A stretch of 14,251 nucleotides of DNA from Ornithomonoglobus_A sp034090805 (GCA_034090805.1 JAXDRV010000118.1:1-14251), one strand, 5' to 3'. Positions 8,024 through 14,251 are shown, counted from the stretch's first letter. The notes: generated from the letters alone by a model not told the origin. Program-made: numbers and translations.

Positions 8024-9750
8024 TGAACTATAAATTTAAGACAGAAACAGACTACAAAATATCTCTGCAAAAAGCGGAAGAGCAGGAGGATATTATAAAA
8101 ATCAAAATCAGCATTGATTTTGAAAAGAAAAGTACGCCAAAGCCTGTTGTTATACGATGGACACATCCGTGCAAAAACGTGTTCTCGCAGTGGAATCCGC
8201 AGCTTTGGTCGACTAGGACGCTCAATCCCAACTGGATGCCGATAAAAAACGGTTCACGGTCTGCCGAGGGGACACCTGTGCAGACGCATTTGTCGCTTGA
8301 CGGCATAAATGAAATTACCGTTTCCGTAAGCGATCCGCTTATTCCCATGGAAATTGCAACGGGCATAATTGAGGAAACGGCGGAAATATCATATAAGCTG
8401 ACATTGTTTACAAAGCTTGTAAGCCCGATGGATAAATATGAAACGGTATTGACGATAGATACAAGAAAGCTGCCGTATGAAAAGGTTTTAGCCGATACAA
8501 TCCGTTTATGGTACGAGGAAACATCAGTGCCGGAGGCGGCAAAGGAGCCGATGTATTCGACATGGTATTCATATCATCAGAATTTGAGCAGACATGAGCT
8601 TATCGCAGAATTAAAATTGGCAAAGCAGTTGGGTATGGAAACCGTAATTGTTGATGACGGATGGCAGACTCAAGACGGACAAAGAGGTTATGCGCACTGC
8701 GGCGACTGGGAGCCGGAAAGACTTTCGGATATGAAAGGCTTTGTTTCCGATGTGCATGATGTGGGTATGAAGTGTATGCTGTGGTTCGGTGTGCCGTTTG
8801 TCGGAAAATATTCAAAGTCGTGGGAGAGATTTCAGGGTAAGTTTTTAGACGCATACGATGAAAAGCATCCGTGGTGTGTACTTGACCCCAGATACCCGGA
8901 GGTAAGAGAATATCTTACGGATATTTATGAAAAAGCCGTAAAGGAATGGGATATAGACGGGCTGAAGCTTGACTTTATAAATAATATGCAGCTTACCGAG
9001 GCAAGCTCGGCACCTGACAATAATATGGATTATGTATCTTTAGAGGATGCAATATGCGCCTTGCTTGCCGAAATAAAGGAACGGCTGACAGCTTTAAAAA
9101 GCGATATCTTAATAGAATTTCGCCAGCCGTATACAGGTCCGGTTATGCGCCGTTACGGAAATATGCTGCGTGTTGCGGACTGTCCGCAGGACGCTGTAAA
9201 AAACAGAGCCGGAGTTGTTGATTTAAGACTCCTTGCCCATAAAACGGCAGTTCATTCCGATATGCTTATGTGGAATTATGACGATACGGCAGAATCGGCG
9301 GCTTTGCAGATTATAAACGTAATCTTCTCCGTACCGCAGGTGTCGGTGCTTATAGAAAAGCTTTGTGAAGAGCAAAGAAAAATGCTCGAATTTTATTTAA
9401 GGTTTTGGAAAGAAAACAAGCATTGTCTTATTGACGGCAAATTGTCGGCTGAAAATCCCGAATCGTGTTACAGCTTGATAACAAGTGAAATTGAAAATAA
9501 AATAATAGCGGCATCATACATTAAAAATGTTATGAATATAAAAAAAGCGTATAATGAGATTATCTTTATAAACGGCTCATGGGACGATGAGTTATTTATA
9601 AACAATAAATACGATGATATGAAATCAGAATGTACTATATATAACTGTACCGGTGAAATAAAAGAAAGCAAAGAGATTATTCTTAAAAAGGGTGTTAATG
9701 TCTTTAATATACCAAAATCGGGACTGGTAAAACTTAGTATATCAGGATAA
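8023..9750 (+). CDS. GH36-type alpha-galactosidase (575 aa), cytoplasmic
   Basis: Predicted retaining alpha-galactosidase of clan GH-D. I place the start at ATG 8023, whose first base is the last of the glucuronidase stop (TAATG), a classic coupled start. An in-frame ATG at 8005 would add six residues and overlap the previous gene more. An N-terminal beta-sandwich (about 1-160) contains WTHPCKNVFSQWNPQLWSTR. The barrel opens with STWYSYHQN and carries the family motif VDDGWQ (D211-D212). D317 in GLKLDF is the expected nucleophile. The acid/base lies in RVADCPQD (D386, with D390 near). A conserved-looking HSDMLMW follows. Length is below the 700 or more residues of classical AgaA/RafA, fitting the shorter GH36 group. 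No signal peptide. Substrate is inferred: the region between nucleophile and acid/base (EFRQPYTGP) lacks the Cys-Gly-rich motif of classical GH36, so another alpha-galactoside linkage or alpha-N-acetylgalactosamine remains possible. Confidence 0.85.
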   Translation: MNYKFKTETDYKISLQKAEEQEDIIKIKISIDFEKKSTPKPVVIRWTHPCKNVFSQWNPQLWSTRTLNPNWMPIKNGSRSAEGTPVQTHLSLDGINEITVSVSDPLIPMEIATGIIEETAEISYKLTLFTKLVSPMDKYETVLTIDTRKLPYEKVLADTIRLWYEETSVPEAAKEPMYSTWYSYHQNLSRHELIAELKLAKQLGMETVIVDDGWQTQDGQRGYAHCGDWEPERLSDMKGFVSDVHDVGMKCMLWFGVPFVGKYSKSWERFQGKFLDAYDEKHPWCVLDPRYPEVREYLTDIYEKAVKEWDIDGLKLDFINNMQLTEASSAPDNNMDYVSLEDAICALLAEIKERLTALKSDILIEFRQPYTGPVMRRYGNMLRVADCPQDAVKNRAGVVDLRLLAHKTAVHSDMLMWNYDDTAESAALQIINVIFSVPQVSVLIEKLCEEQRKMLEFYLRFWKENKHCLIDGKLSAENPESCYSLITSEIENKIIAASYIKNVMNIKKAYNEIIFINGSWDDELFINNKYDDMKSECTIYNCTGEIKESKEIILKKGVNVFNIPKSGLVKLSISG

Positions 9751-9783
9751 TGAATTGTGTTATTGATGAGAGGCAAGGAAAAG

Positions 9784-9789
9784 AGGAGG
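9784..9789 (+). promoter_or_regulatory. AGGAGG ribosome binding site selecting a TTG start
   Basis: A perfect AGGAGG ends 10 bases before TTG 9800. No in-frame ATG is nearby, and the family sequence begins immediately after it, so this site decides the unusual start of the lyase gene. Confidence 0.75.
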
Positions 9790-9799
9790 TTTACCGAAA

Positions 9800-11524
9800 T
9801 TGAGAAGCGAATTATTCATTGAGGCAAAAAATATTTGCGATAATATTCAAAAAAATGATTACTTAAAGCATCAGCTTGCGGAAGCGGAGCATATGGCAGA
9901 AAGCATGGAGAACATTCCGTTGCTTTCGTACAGTGCATTTAACGAATATTATCTGACCGGAAACAGACAGGTATATGAACGAGTGTATTTTCAGCGAAGA
10001 AAACTTCTTAACGCATTATTTATTCTTGCAGTCGTATATGAAGATGATGAAACGTATATAAAGCGGCTTGAGGATATTATTTGGGCTGTCACAGAAGAGT
10101 TTACATGGGCATTGCCCCCTCATGTGGCTCATATAAAAAACGACAAGCCTGTAAATAAATATGCGGAGTTTATAGATTTATTTTCGGCGGAAACAGGATT
10201 TGCTCTTGCGGAAATGCTGAATATTTTAGGCAATCGTCTTGATTTGAGAGTAAGAAACAGAATTAAATATGAAATAAGACGGCGAATTATCAATCCTTAC
10301 CTGACCGGTGAGGAGTTTAGCTGGGAGAGAGTTAAAAATAACTGGGCGGCAGTTTGCGGAGGCAGTGTCGGAGCGGTATTTTTATATCTTGCCGATGATG
10401 ATGAAATAAAAAAGATATTGCCGAGAATAAAGAGAACTCTTAATTGTTATTTTGATGGATTTAAGGATGACGGTGTATGCGTTGAGGGAATGGGTTATTG
10501 GACATACGGATTTGGCTACTTCACTTATTTTGCAAGTCTGTTGTATCAGTATACGGACGGCAAAGAAAATCTTTTTGATGATAAAAAGATTAAAGAAATT
10601 GCAATGTTTCCACAGCGTGTAATGCTAAAAAATAACAAAGTAGTTAACTTTTCCGATTGCTCGGAAGAATATACTCATCAATATGGGTTATCCTGCTTTA
10701 TTGCGGATAAATTTGAAGATGTAACAGTACCGAGCGTTGATTGTGCCGCAGATTTTGAAAAGAGTGAGGGAAGCAGCTTTGCGGCTTTCGTAAGAGATTT
10801 TGCTTGGGGCGGAAGGGTTTGCGTAAAGAGCGAAAAAAATGAAAATGAATATTTTTATTTTAAGGATACTGAGTGGTATATAAAAAAGACGCCGATTTAC
10901 GAGCTTGCTGCCAAAGCGGGGAACAACGGAGAATCGCATAATCATAACGATGTTGCGTGTTTTATGTTTAACGTATGCGGAGAGAGCGTTATAGCAGATG
11001 CGGGACGGGAAGAATATACGAAAAAATATTTCGGCCCCGAAAGATATGAATGCTTTGCCCCATCAGCACTTGCACACAGCGTTCCTATAATTAACAATGA
11101 GCTGCAAAAAGAGGGAAAGGAGCATAAAGGCAGAATCGTTGATGCTGATGACAAAAAGCTGATAATTGATTTTGAACAATGCTATGATGTGCCTGAATTG
11201 AAAGGATTAAGACGCAGCTTTGAGTTTGGAATTAACGAGTTTAAAATGACGGATTCTTTTGTTTTCGCTGAACAGCCTCAAGGTGTATGTGAGCATTTTG
11301 TATCGGCTGTAAGACCGGAACAAACGGAAAACGGTATTATTCTCGGTGATGTGTTTATGCGGTTTGATACGGATTGTTATGAATGTGATATATCATGTAA
11401 AACATTTTCAACGGGATATAAGGGGTATAAGACGGTATACCTTATCAATCTTGTCGCAAAAAATCCACGCAGGGAAATAAAGACGGAATTTTGTTTTACA
11501 ACCGATGTAAAATTTAAAATATGA
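9800..11524 (+). CDS. Heparinase II/III-family polysaccharide lyase (574 aa), cytoplasmic
   Basis: Starts at TTG 9800 behind AGGAGG. The N-terminal half (about 45-300) is an (alpha/alpha) toroid with family segments RRKLLNALFILAVVYEDDE, FIDLFSAETGFALAEML, NNWAAVCGGSVGA and EGMGYWTYGFGYF (E229 to F241; Y233 and Y236 are candidate catalytic tyrosines). The C-terminal half is the heparinase II/III beta-sheet domain, entered by SHNHNDVACF (H380, H382, D384; histidine and metal-site region) and followed by VIADAGREEYTKKYFGPERY and SALAHSVP. Such enzymes cleave uronic-acid polysaccharides or oligosaccharides by beta-elimination, leaving a delta-4,5-unsaturated uronyl end (PL12, PL15, PL21 and relatives). 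There is no signal peptide, so it should act on imported oligosaccharides. It lies 49 bases after the galactosidase gene. Substrate (glycosaminoglycan, plant or bacterial glucuronan) is not readable; the GH88 remnant downstream agrees with lyase products. Confidence 0.85.
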   Translation: MRSELFIEAKNICDNIQKNDYLKHQLAEAEHMAESMENIPLLSYSAFNEYYLTGNRQVYERVYFQRRKLLNALFILAVVYEDDETYIKRLEDIIWAVTEEFTWALPPHVAHIKNDKPVNKYAEFIDLFSAETGFALAEMLNILGNRLDLRVRNRIKYEIRRRIINPYLTGEEFSWERVKNNWAAVCGGSVGAVFLYLADDDEIKKILPRIKRTLNCYFDGFKDDGVCVEGMGYWTYGFGYFTYFASLLYQYTDGKENLFDDKKIKEIAMFPQRVMLKNNKVVNFSDCSEEYTHQYGLSCFIADKFEDVTVPSVDCAADFEKSEGSSFAAFVRDFAWGGRVCVKSEKNENEYFYFKDTEWYIKKTPIYELAAKAGNNGESHNHNDVACFMFNVCGESVIADAGREEYTKKYFGPERYECFAPSALAHSVPIINNELQKEGKEHKGRIVDADDKKLIIDFEQCYDVPELKGLRRSFEFGINEFKMTDSFVFAEQPQGVCEHFVSAVRPEQTENGIILGDVFMRFDTDCYECDISCKTFSTGYKGYKTVYLINLVAKNPRREIKTEFCFTTDVKFKI

Positions 11525-11548
11525 TATAAGCTATACATTAAAAATGTC

Positions 11549-11554
11549 AGGAGG
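11549..11554 (+). promoter_or_regulatory. AGGAGG site choosing ATG 11562 over ATG 11544
   Basis: A perfect AGGAGG lies 7 bases before ATG 11562. The upstream in-frame ATG at 11544 would place this site inside the coding region and has no comparable site of its own. The shorter start, beginning MDIKDYRKKVQGCWLG, is therefore preferred. Confidence 0.85.
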
Positions 11555-11561
11555 ATTGGAT

Positions 11562-13109
11562 ATGGACATAAAGGATTACAGAAAAAAGGTGCAGGGATGC
11601 TGGCTTGGCAAAAACATAGGCGGCACCTTGGGCGCACCGTTTGAGGGCTACAGAGGAGTTTGCGATTTGGATTTTTATACGCAGGATATGTCAAAAGGGG
11701 CAGAACCGAACGATGACCTTGATTTACAGCTTATCTGGCTGAATGCGGCAGAGAAATTCGGCAGAGGGTTAAACTCAACTATTCTCGGCGATTACTGGCT
11801 TACATATGTAGTGGGAAACTGGTCTGAATACGGAGCCGGTAAAAACAATATGTATAACGGCATTCAGCCGCCTATATCCGGTTGGTACAACAATCATAAC
11901 CGTAACAGCAACGGCGCATTCATAAGGAGTGAAATTTGGGCTTGCCTTATGCCGGGACATCCGGAATTGGCAGTGCAATATGCGTATCAAGATGCATCGG
12001 TTGACCATTTCGGAGAGGGTATATACGGAGAAATTTTTACAACGGCGGTTGAGAGTGCGGCATTTGTTGAAAGTGACAGAGATAAACTTATCGACATAGG
12101 ACTCAGTTATATACCGGAGGACAGCGATACGGCACGCGCGGTAGGGATAGTAAGAGATTGCTATAAAAACGGTCTTGATTGGAAAGCGGCAAGAAAGAAG
12201 CTGTTACAGAGTATACCGTGTGCATTCGGAACAATATGGGAGGACAAAACAAACATTCCGGACCCGGAAATTCCGGCAGGAACACCGGGCTATGACTTAC
12301 CGGCTACAATAGGTATTGTAGTGTTGGCATGGATATACGGCGAGGGTGATTTTGGTAAAAGTATCTGTATTGCCGCAGGCTGTTACGAGGATGCCGACTG
12401 TACGGCAGCGACTCTCGGTGCAATCATGGGCATAATTAACGGAGTTGAGGCACTTCCGCAAAGGTGGGTTGAGCCGATAGGTGATGAGATAAAAACCATA
12501 TCATTGAATCTTGCCATGGAAACCATGAAAATTATCAATGTACCTAAAACAGTGACCGAGCTTACAGACAGAGTGTGCAATATTATGCCGGTATTCCTTT
12601 CGGGATTTTATGATGTAATGAACGGTAATATCACTATGAACAGCACAGATGACCTGGTGTGTAAAAATAAATATAGGGCGACATTTGTGCCGGAGAATTT
12701 TAAAGATATATTTGCCGGCAATACACCGACAGTAACGTATGAAAATATGTTTTTAAAGATGCTGGTTCATTGTAAAGACGGAATTAATGTGAATGAAGAT
12801 CAAGCGCTGGGATTTGAGCTTGAAGCTTTAAATCTTATTCCGTGTCAGCAGTGGCTGAATGTAAGAATATTTATGCCGTCCGAATGGGAATGCAGTGCGG
12901 GCAGGGAATTTGCAATAAACCTTGATCAGCCTCATGCGGGATTCGGAAAAGAGAAAGTTGCTTTAGAGATAATACCGCATAATATAACATCAGCCAAAAC
13001 CGATATAGTGATAGAGATAAGCTCTGTAGGAAAGCTTGGCAAAATGTACATACCGCTCTCATTATTCCGCGCGCCGCAGGAGTTTCGGGCAATCAAAGAT
13101 AAAACTTGA
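11562..13109 (+). CDS. ADP-ribosylglycohydrolase-fold (DraG/ARH) protein in a sugar operon (515 aa)
   Basis: Residues about 4-340 follow the ADP-ribosylglycohydrolase family (PF03747): KVQGCWLGKNIGGTLGAPFEG opening with E28, NDDLDLQLIWL (N50-D51-D52-L-D54) at the first metal-binding site, and YEDADCTAATLGAIMG (D277, D279, T281) at the second. Classical members bind two Mg ions through a Thr-Asp-Asp and an Asp-x-Asp-Thr/Ser set; here Asn replaces the first Thr and Cys follows the second Asp. The Asp-x-Asp-Cys form is, as I recall, common in a bacterial branch found in carbohydrate loci. Residues about 410-510 look like an extra beta-sandwich (CQQWLNVRIFMPSEWEC). No signal peptide. It is 37 bases after the lyase and 17 before the broken GH88 gene. 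I infer a hydrolase acting on a glycosidic or ribosyl bond in this pathway rather than protein de-ADP-ribosylation; the substrate is unknown. Confidence 0.8.
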   Translation: MDIKDYRKKVQGCWLGKNIGGTLGAPFEGYRGVCDLDFYTQDMSKGAEPNDDLDLQLIWLNAAEKFGRGLNSTILGDYWLTYVVGNWSEYGAGKNNMYNGIQPPISGWYNNHNRNSNGAFIRSEIWACLMPGHPELAVQYAYQDASVDHFGEGIYGEIFTTAVESAAFVESDRDKLIDIGLSYIPEDSDTARAVGIVRDCYKNGLDWKAARKKLLQSIPCAFGTIWEDKTNIPDPEIPAGTPGYDLPATIGIVVLAWIYGEGDFGKSICIAAGCYEDADCTAATLGAIMGIINGVEALPQRWVEPIGDEIKTISLNLAMETMKIINVPKTVTELTDRVCNIMPVFLSGFYDVMNGNITMNSTDDLVCKNKYRATFVPENFKDIFAGNTPTVTYENMFLKMLVHCKDGINVNEDQALGFELEALNLIPCQQWLNVRIFMPSEWECSAGREFAINLDQPHAGFGKEKVALEIIPHNITSAKTDIVIEISSVGKLGKMYIPLSLFRAPQEFRAIKDKT

Positions 13110-13112
13110 TTA

Positions 13113-13119
13113 AGGGAGG
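13113..13119 (+). promoter_or_regulatory. Orphan ribosome binding site of the destroyed GH88 gene
   Basis: AGGGAGG is 7 bases before ATG 13127, an ideal distance. The reading frame it serves ends after four codons (ATG ATT ACT ATA TAG), so it marks where the intact GH88 gene once began. Confidence 0.7.
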
Positions 13120-13126
13120 AATTGCC

Positions 13127-13455
13127 ATGATTACTATATAGGCTTACTGCCCCGTGATTACGTGCCGTTTGGGGACATGACATTCGGTGACGGTTCGGGA
13201 GAGCCGAGAGACAGCTCAGCGGCAGCAATTACGGTCTGCGGTATTTTGGAGGCTGTAAAGTATATGCAGGGTGAGGAAAGGGAAAAGTATCTCGCTTATG
13301 CAAATAAGATGATGGCATCATTGATTGACGATTATCTTTGCTGGGGAGTGGACGATTGCAACGGCTTACTGCTTCATGCAACCTATTCCGTACCTCATAA
13401 CGGCGGTGTGGATGAATGTAATATCTGGGGTGACTATTTCTTTGCAAAAACTCTT
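13127..13455 (+). pseudogene. GH88 unsaturated glucuronyl hydrolase remnant, internally deleted and out of frame
   Basis: The original start at 13127 gives only Met-Ile-Thr-Ile-stop. In another frame from about 13141 the C-terminal part of a GH88 protein follows at once: LLPRDYVPFGDMTFGDGSGE, then PRDSSAAAITVCGILEAVKY, LIDDYLCWGVDDCNGLLLHA and GVDECNIWGDYFF. These match the end of unsaturated glucuronyl hydrolases (about 370 residues), which remove the delta-4,5-unsaturated uronic acid made by polysaccharide lyases. Only about 100 C-terminal residues remain; the two catalytic aspartates known from Bacillus UGL (D88, D149) would lie in the missing part. A GTG at 13162 could open a 188-residue fusion frame but has no good ribosome binding site. 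The frame then runs into mobile-element sequence at GDYFFAK (13429-13449). A metagenomic misassembly could produce the same picture. Confidence 0.8.
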
Positions 13456-13728
13456 GATAAGGTGCGTCCGGGCGGAGTGGTTGCCTTTATTACATCAAGC
13501 GGTACAATGGACAAGAAAAATTCAAATGTGCGTAAATACATAGAACAAAGAGCCGATTTGATAGGTGCAATCAGATTGCCGGATAACACCTTTAAGGCTG
13601 ATGCCGAAACAGGTCAAGGCTTTGCTGAAGCTCAAAGAGTCGCTTGCGGATTGCTACGCAAGGTGGCTGCACACAGACTGTTCTCACATGGAAAAGCTAA
13701 GAGATACCGTGGAGGATTTGGCAAATGA
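13432..13728 (+). pseudogene. Fragment of a conjugative-element helicase/N6-adenine methylase, fused behind GH88
   Basis: From about DYFFAKTLDKVRPGGVVAF onward the frame no longer fits GH88 and instead reads like the large SNF2-helicase/N6-DNA-methylase proteins carried by clostridial integrative conjugative elements: VVAFITSSGTMDKKN, VRKYIEQRADLIGAIRLP and DNTFKADA. In those proteins the next residues would be close to GTEVTSDIIFL; here similarity stops near 13610 and the frame continues with unrelated residues to TGA 13726-13728. The SAM-binding and NPPF/Y catalytic motifs, which lie upstream in the full protein, are absent, so the piece cannot be active. The join with GH88 lies in a short sequence the two families plausibly share (Asp-Tyr-Phe-Phe), suggesting microhomology-driven recombination. 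Family call is from remembered motifs. Confidence 0.7.
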
Positions 13729-13786
13729 TTTAGTGAAATATGCTCAAATCAAGAAAGCAAAGAAAAAACATGAACCGGAGAGATAA
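13601..13786 (+). pseudogene. Unidentified coding tail (61 codons), probably the 3' end of a mobile-element gene
   Basis: In the frame two bases on from the methylase fragment an open stretch from ATG 13601 to TAA 13784-13786 encodes a charged, helical, Lys-rich peptide: MPKQVKALLKLKESLADCYA, later KLRDTVEDLANDLVKYAQ, ending KKAKKKHEPER. It looks like the true C-terminus of some protein (basic tail, regular coding bias) and not like out-of-frame noise, but I do not recognise the family. There is no ribosome binding site before the ATG. It takes over where the methylase similarity stops (about 13610), so this may be a third piece of the chimera. Confidence 0.45.
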
Positions 13787-13917
13787 TATTGTATTATTAT
13801 TTTATAAAAATTAAATGTTATAGTGGGAAAAGATGTGATGTACAGCTAATTTTAAAGTTAAAATGTAGGAAAGCCTGTCGGTTATATAATCGGCAGGCTT
13901 TTAAAATATCTGATTTT
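13787..13917 (+). other. AT-rich intergenic stretch, possible weak promoter
   Basis: No gene is seen here. A possible extended -10 (TG-T-TATAGT, -10 at 13819-13824) is preceded 16 bases upstream by a poor -35 candidate (TTATTT, 13797-13802). If used, it would make a short leader of roughly 70 bases ending at the terminator that follows. The evidence for transcription from here is weak. Confidence 0.25.
13871..13904 (+). terminator. Rho-independent terminator after the mobile-element debris
   Basis: AAGCCTGTCG (13871-13880) pairs with CGGCAGGCTT (13891-13900), ten pairs with one G-T wobble, around a 10-base AT-rich loop. It is followed by only a few T residues and then AT-rich sequence. It probably ends transcription of the enzyme operon or of the inserted element. 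The short T-tract lowers confidence in its efficiency. Confidence 0.7.
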
Positions 13918-13928
13918 AGGAGGTCAAC

Positions 13929-14006
13929 ATGGATGAATTAAATGTAAATATGTTTTCGCTTGGCAGCGGCAGGTGTGAGATGTGTCCGTACGTATCCGAT
14001 CAATAA
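13929..14006 (+). CDS. Possible 25-residue cysteine-containing peptide, or 5' remnant of a broken gene
   Basis: ATG 13929 follows a perfect AGGAGG (13918-13923) by 5 bases. It encodes 25 residues starting MDELNVNMFSLGSGR and ending CEMCPYVSDQ before TAA 14004-14006. The Cys-x-x-Cys pair and the strong ribosome binding site argue that translation here is real or was real. A second frame (13979-14047) continues with RIRSINEIVDIFFEEDGK and a stop, which reads like a natural protein C-terminus. The two could be halves of one small protein of about 40 residues split by a frameshift. I do not recognise a family. No maturase or transporter gene is adjacent to suggest a modified-peptide system. Confidence 0.35.
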   Translation: MDELNVNMFSLGSGRCEMCPYVSDQ

Positions 14007-14077
14007 ACGAAATTGTCGATATTTTTTTTGAAGAGGACGGGAAATGAAAAAAATAGAAAAAAAGTTAAATTTTTTCA

Positions 14078-14106
14078 TTGACTTTTTTCGACAAATATTA
14101 TATAAT
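14078..14106 (+). promoter_or_regulatory. Sigma-A-type promoter for the last gene
   Basis: TTGACT (14078-14083) and TATAAT (14101-14106) are separated by exactly 17 bases, a near-consensus housekeeping promoter. It is surrounded by A- and T-tracts and lies about 40 bases before the ATG at 14145. It starts a new transcription unit independent of the glycan operon. Confidence 0.85.
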
Positions 14107-14144
14107 ATAAAAATATGGATTCAAAAATAAGGGGGATTTGAAAA

Positions 14145-14251
14145 ATGAAAAAAATTATAGTATCTTTAATGTTATTAATAACATTATTTTCTACAACAGT
14201 AAACGCACAAATAAAATTATCGGTAAACAATGAAGAAATAAATTTTAAAGG
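14145..14251 (+). CDS. Exported protein, N-terminus only (cut by window end)
   Basis: ATG 14145 is 9 bases after a GGGGG ribosome binding site and downstream of a strong promoter. The first 21 or so residues are a typical signal peptide (MKKIIVSLMLLITLFSTTVN, then AQ). The visible mature part, IKLSVNNEEINFKG, resembles the first strands of the copper-amine-oxidase N-terminal-like domain common in clostridial surface proteins, but only 14 residues are visible. The rest lies outside the window, so function is open. Its own promoter suggests that it is not part of the sugar operon. Confidence 0.65.
   Translation, partial: MKKIIVSLMLLITLFSTTVNAQIKLSVNNEEINFK

Noticed and set aside
11544..11561. 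ATG 11544 as start of the ADP-ribosylglycohydrolase-fold gene
   Set aside because: It precedes the perfect AGGAGG that is ideally spaced for ATG 11562.
13787..13930. Riboswitch or structured leader before the 25-codon peptide
   Set aside because: Only a simple terminator hairpin is visible; no conserved aptamer-like pairing could be found by eye.
14044..14130. 28-codon frame starting ATGAAAAAAATAG and overlapping an upstream TGA
   Set aside because: It covers the promoter and is made of A/T runs; no good ribosome binding site, so it is likely chance.
1..14251. CRISPR array, tRNA, rRNA, toxin-antitoxin or complete insertion sequence
   Set aside because: No spaced direct repeats, cloverleaf sequences, rRNA-like segments, transposase genes or inverted terminal repeats were seen; the only mobile-element traces are the fragments after 13432.

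Overview
The window looks like a chromosomal glycan-utilisation locus from an uncultured, probably gut-associated Clostridia (Firmicutes). The evidence is AGGAGG-type ribosome binding sites, moderately low GC, S-layer homology (SLH) surface proteins, sigma-A-type promoter spacing and close resemblance of the enzymes to clostridial families. A Monoglobus-like or similar fibre-degrading lineage is possible, but the sequence alone cannot place it. All genes recognised run on the + strand.

Layout: (1) 2-6184 is a run of three closely spaced genes for exported proteins: the 3' part of a glycoside-hydrolase-like protein that appears to lack both catalytic carboxylates, a 571-residue protein with three C-terminal SLH modules, and a 907-residue exported protein with degenerate SLH-like segments and an otherwise unrecognised beta-rich body. 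A rho-independent terminator at 6209-6257 closes this block. (2) 6293-13109 is a run of four genes whose products lack signal peptides: a GH2 beta-glucuronidase, a GH36-type alpha-galactosidase, a heparinase II/III-family polysaccharide lyase and an ADP-ribosylglycohydrolase-fold protein. Spacing is 49 bases or less, with one stop/start overlap. (3) 13113-13786 is a wreck. The ribosome binding site and first codons of what was evidently a GH88 unsaturated glucuronyl hydrolase gene are followed directly by only its C-terminal third. That is fused in frame to a scrap of a conjugative-element helicase/N6-adenine methylase, then to an unidentified coding tail. (4) 13787-14251 holds a terminator, a 25-codon cysteine-containing reading frame of uncertain status, a near-consensus promoter and the start of a new exported protein.

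How the genes could work together (inference): oligosaccharides carrying uronic acid and alpha-galactosyl groups are captured at the cell surface by the SLH/pseudo-hydrolase proteins and imported by a transporter not in the window. Inside the cell they are trimmed by beta-glucuronidase, alpha-galactosidase and the lyase. The lyase should make delta-4,5-unsaturated uronides, the substrate class of GH88, so the destroyed GH88 gene at the end of the operon means the final step is lost or supplied elsewhere. The most notable points are the apparent pseudo-hydrolase, the unrecognised 907-residue protein, the loop-less glucuronidase, the ADP-ribosylglycohydrolase homologue inside a sugar operon, and the GH88/mobile-element chimera. 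I did not find a clear-cut wholly new system such as a defence island, CRISPR array or RNA machine.
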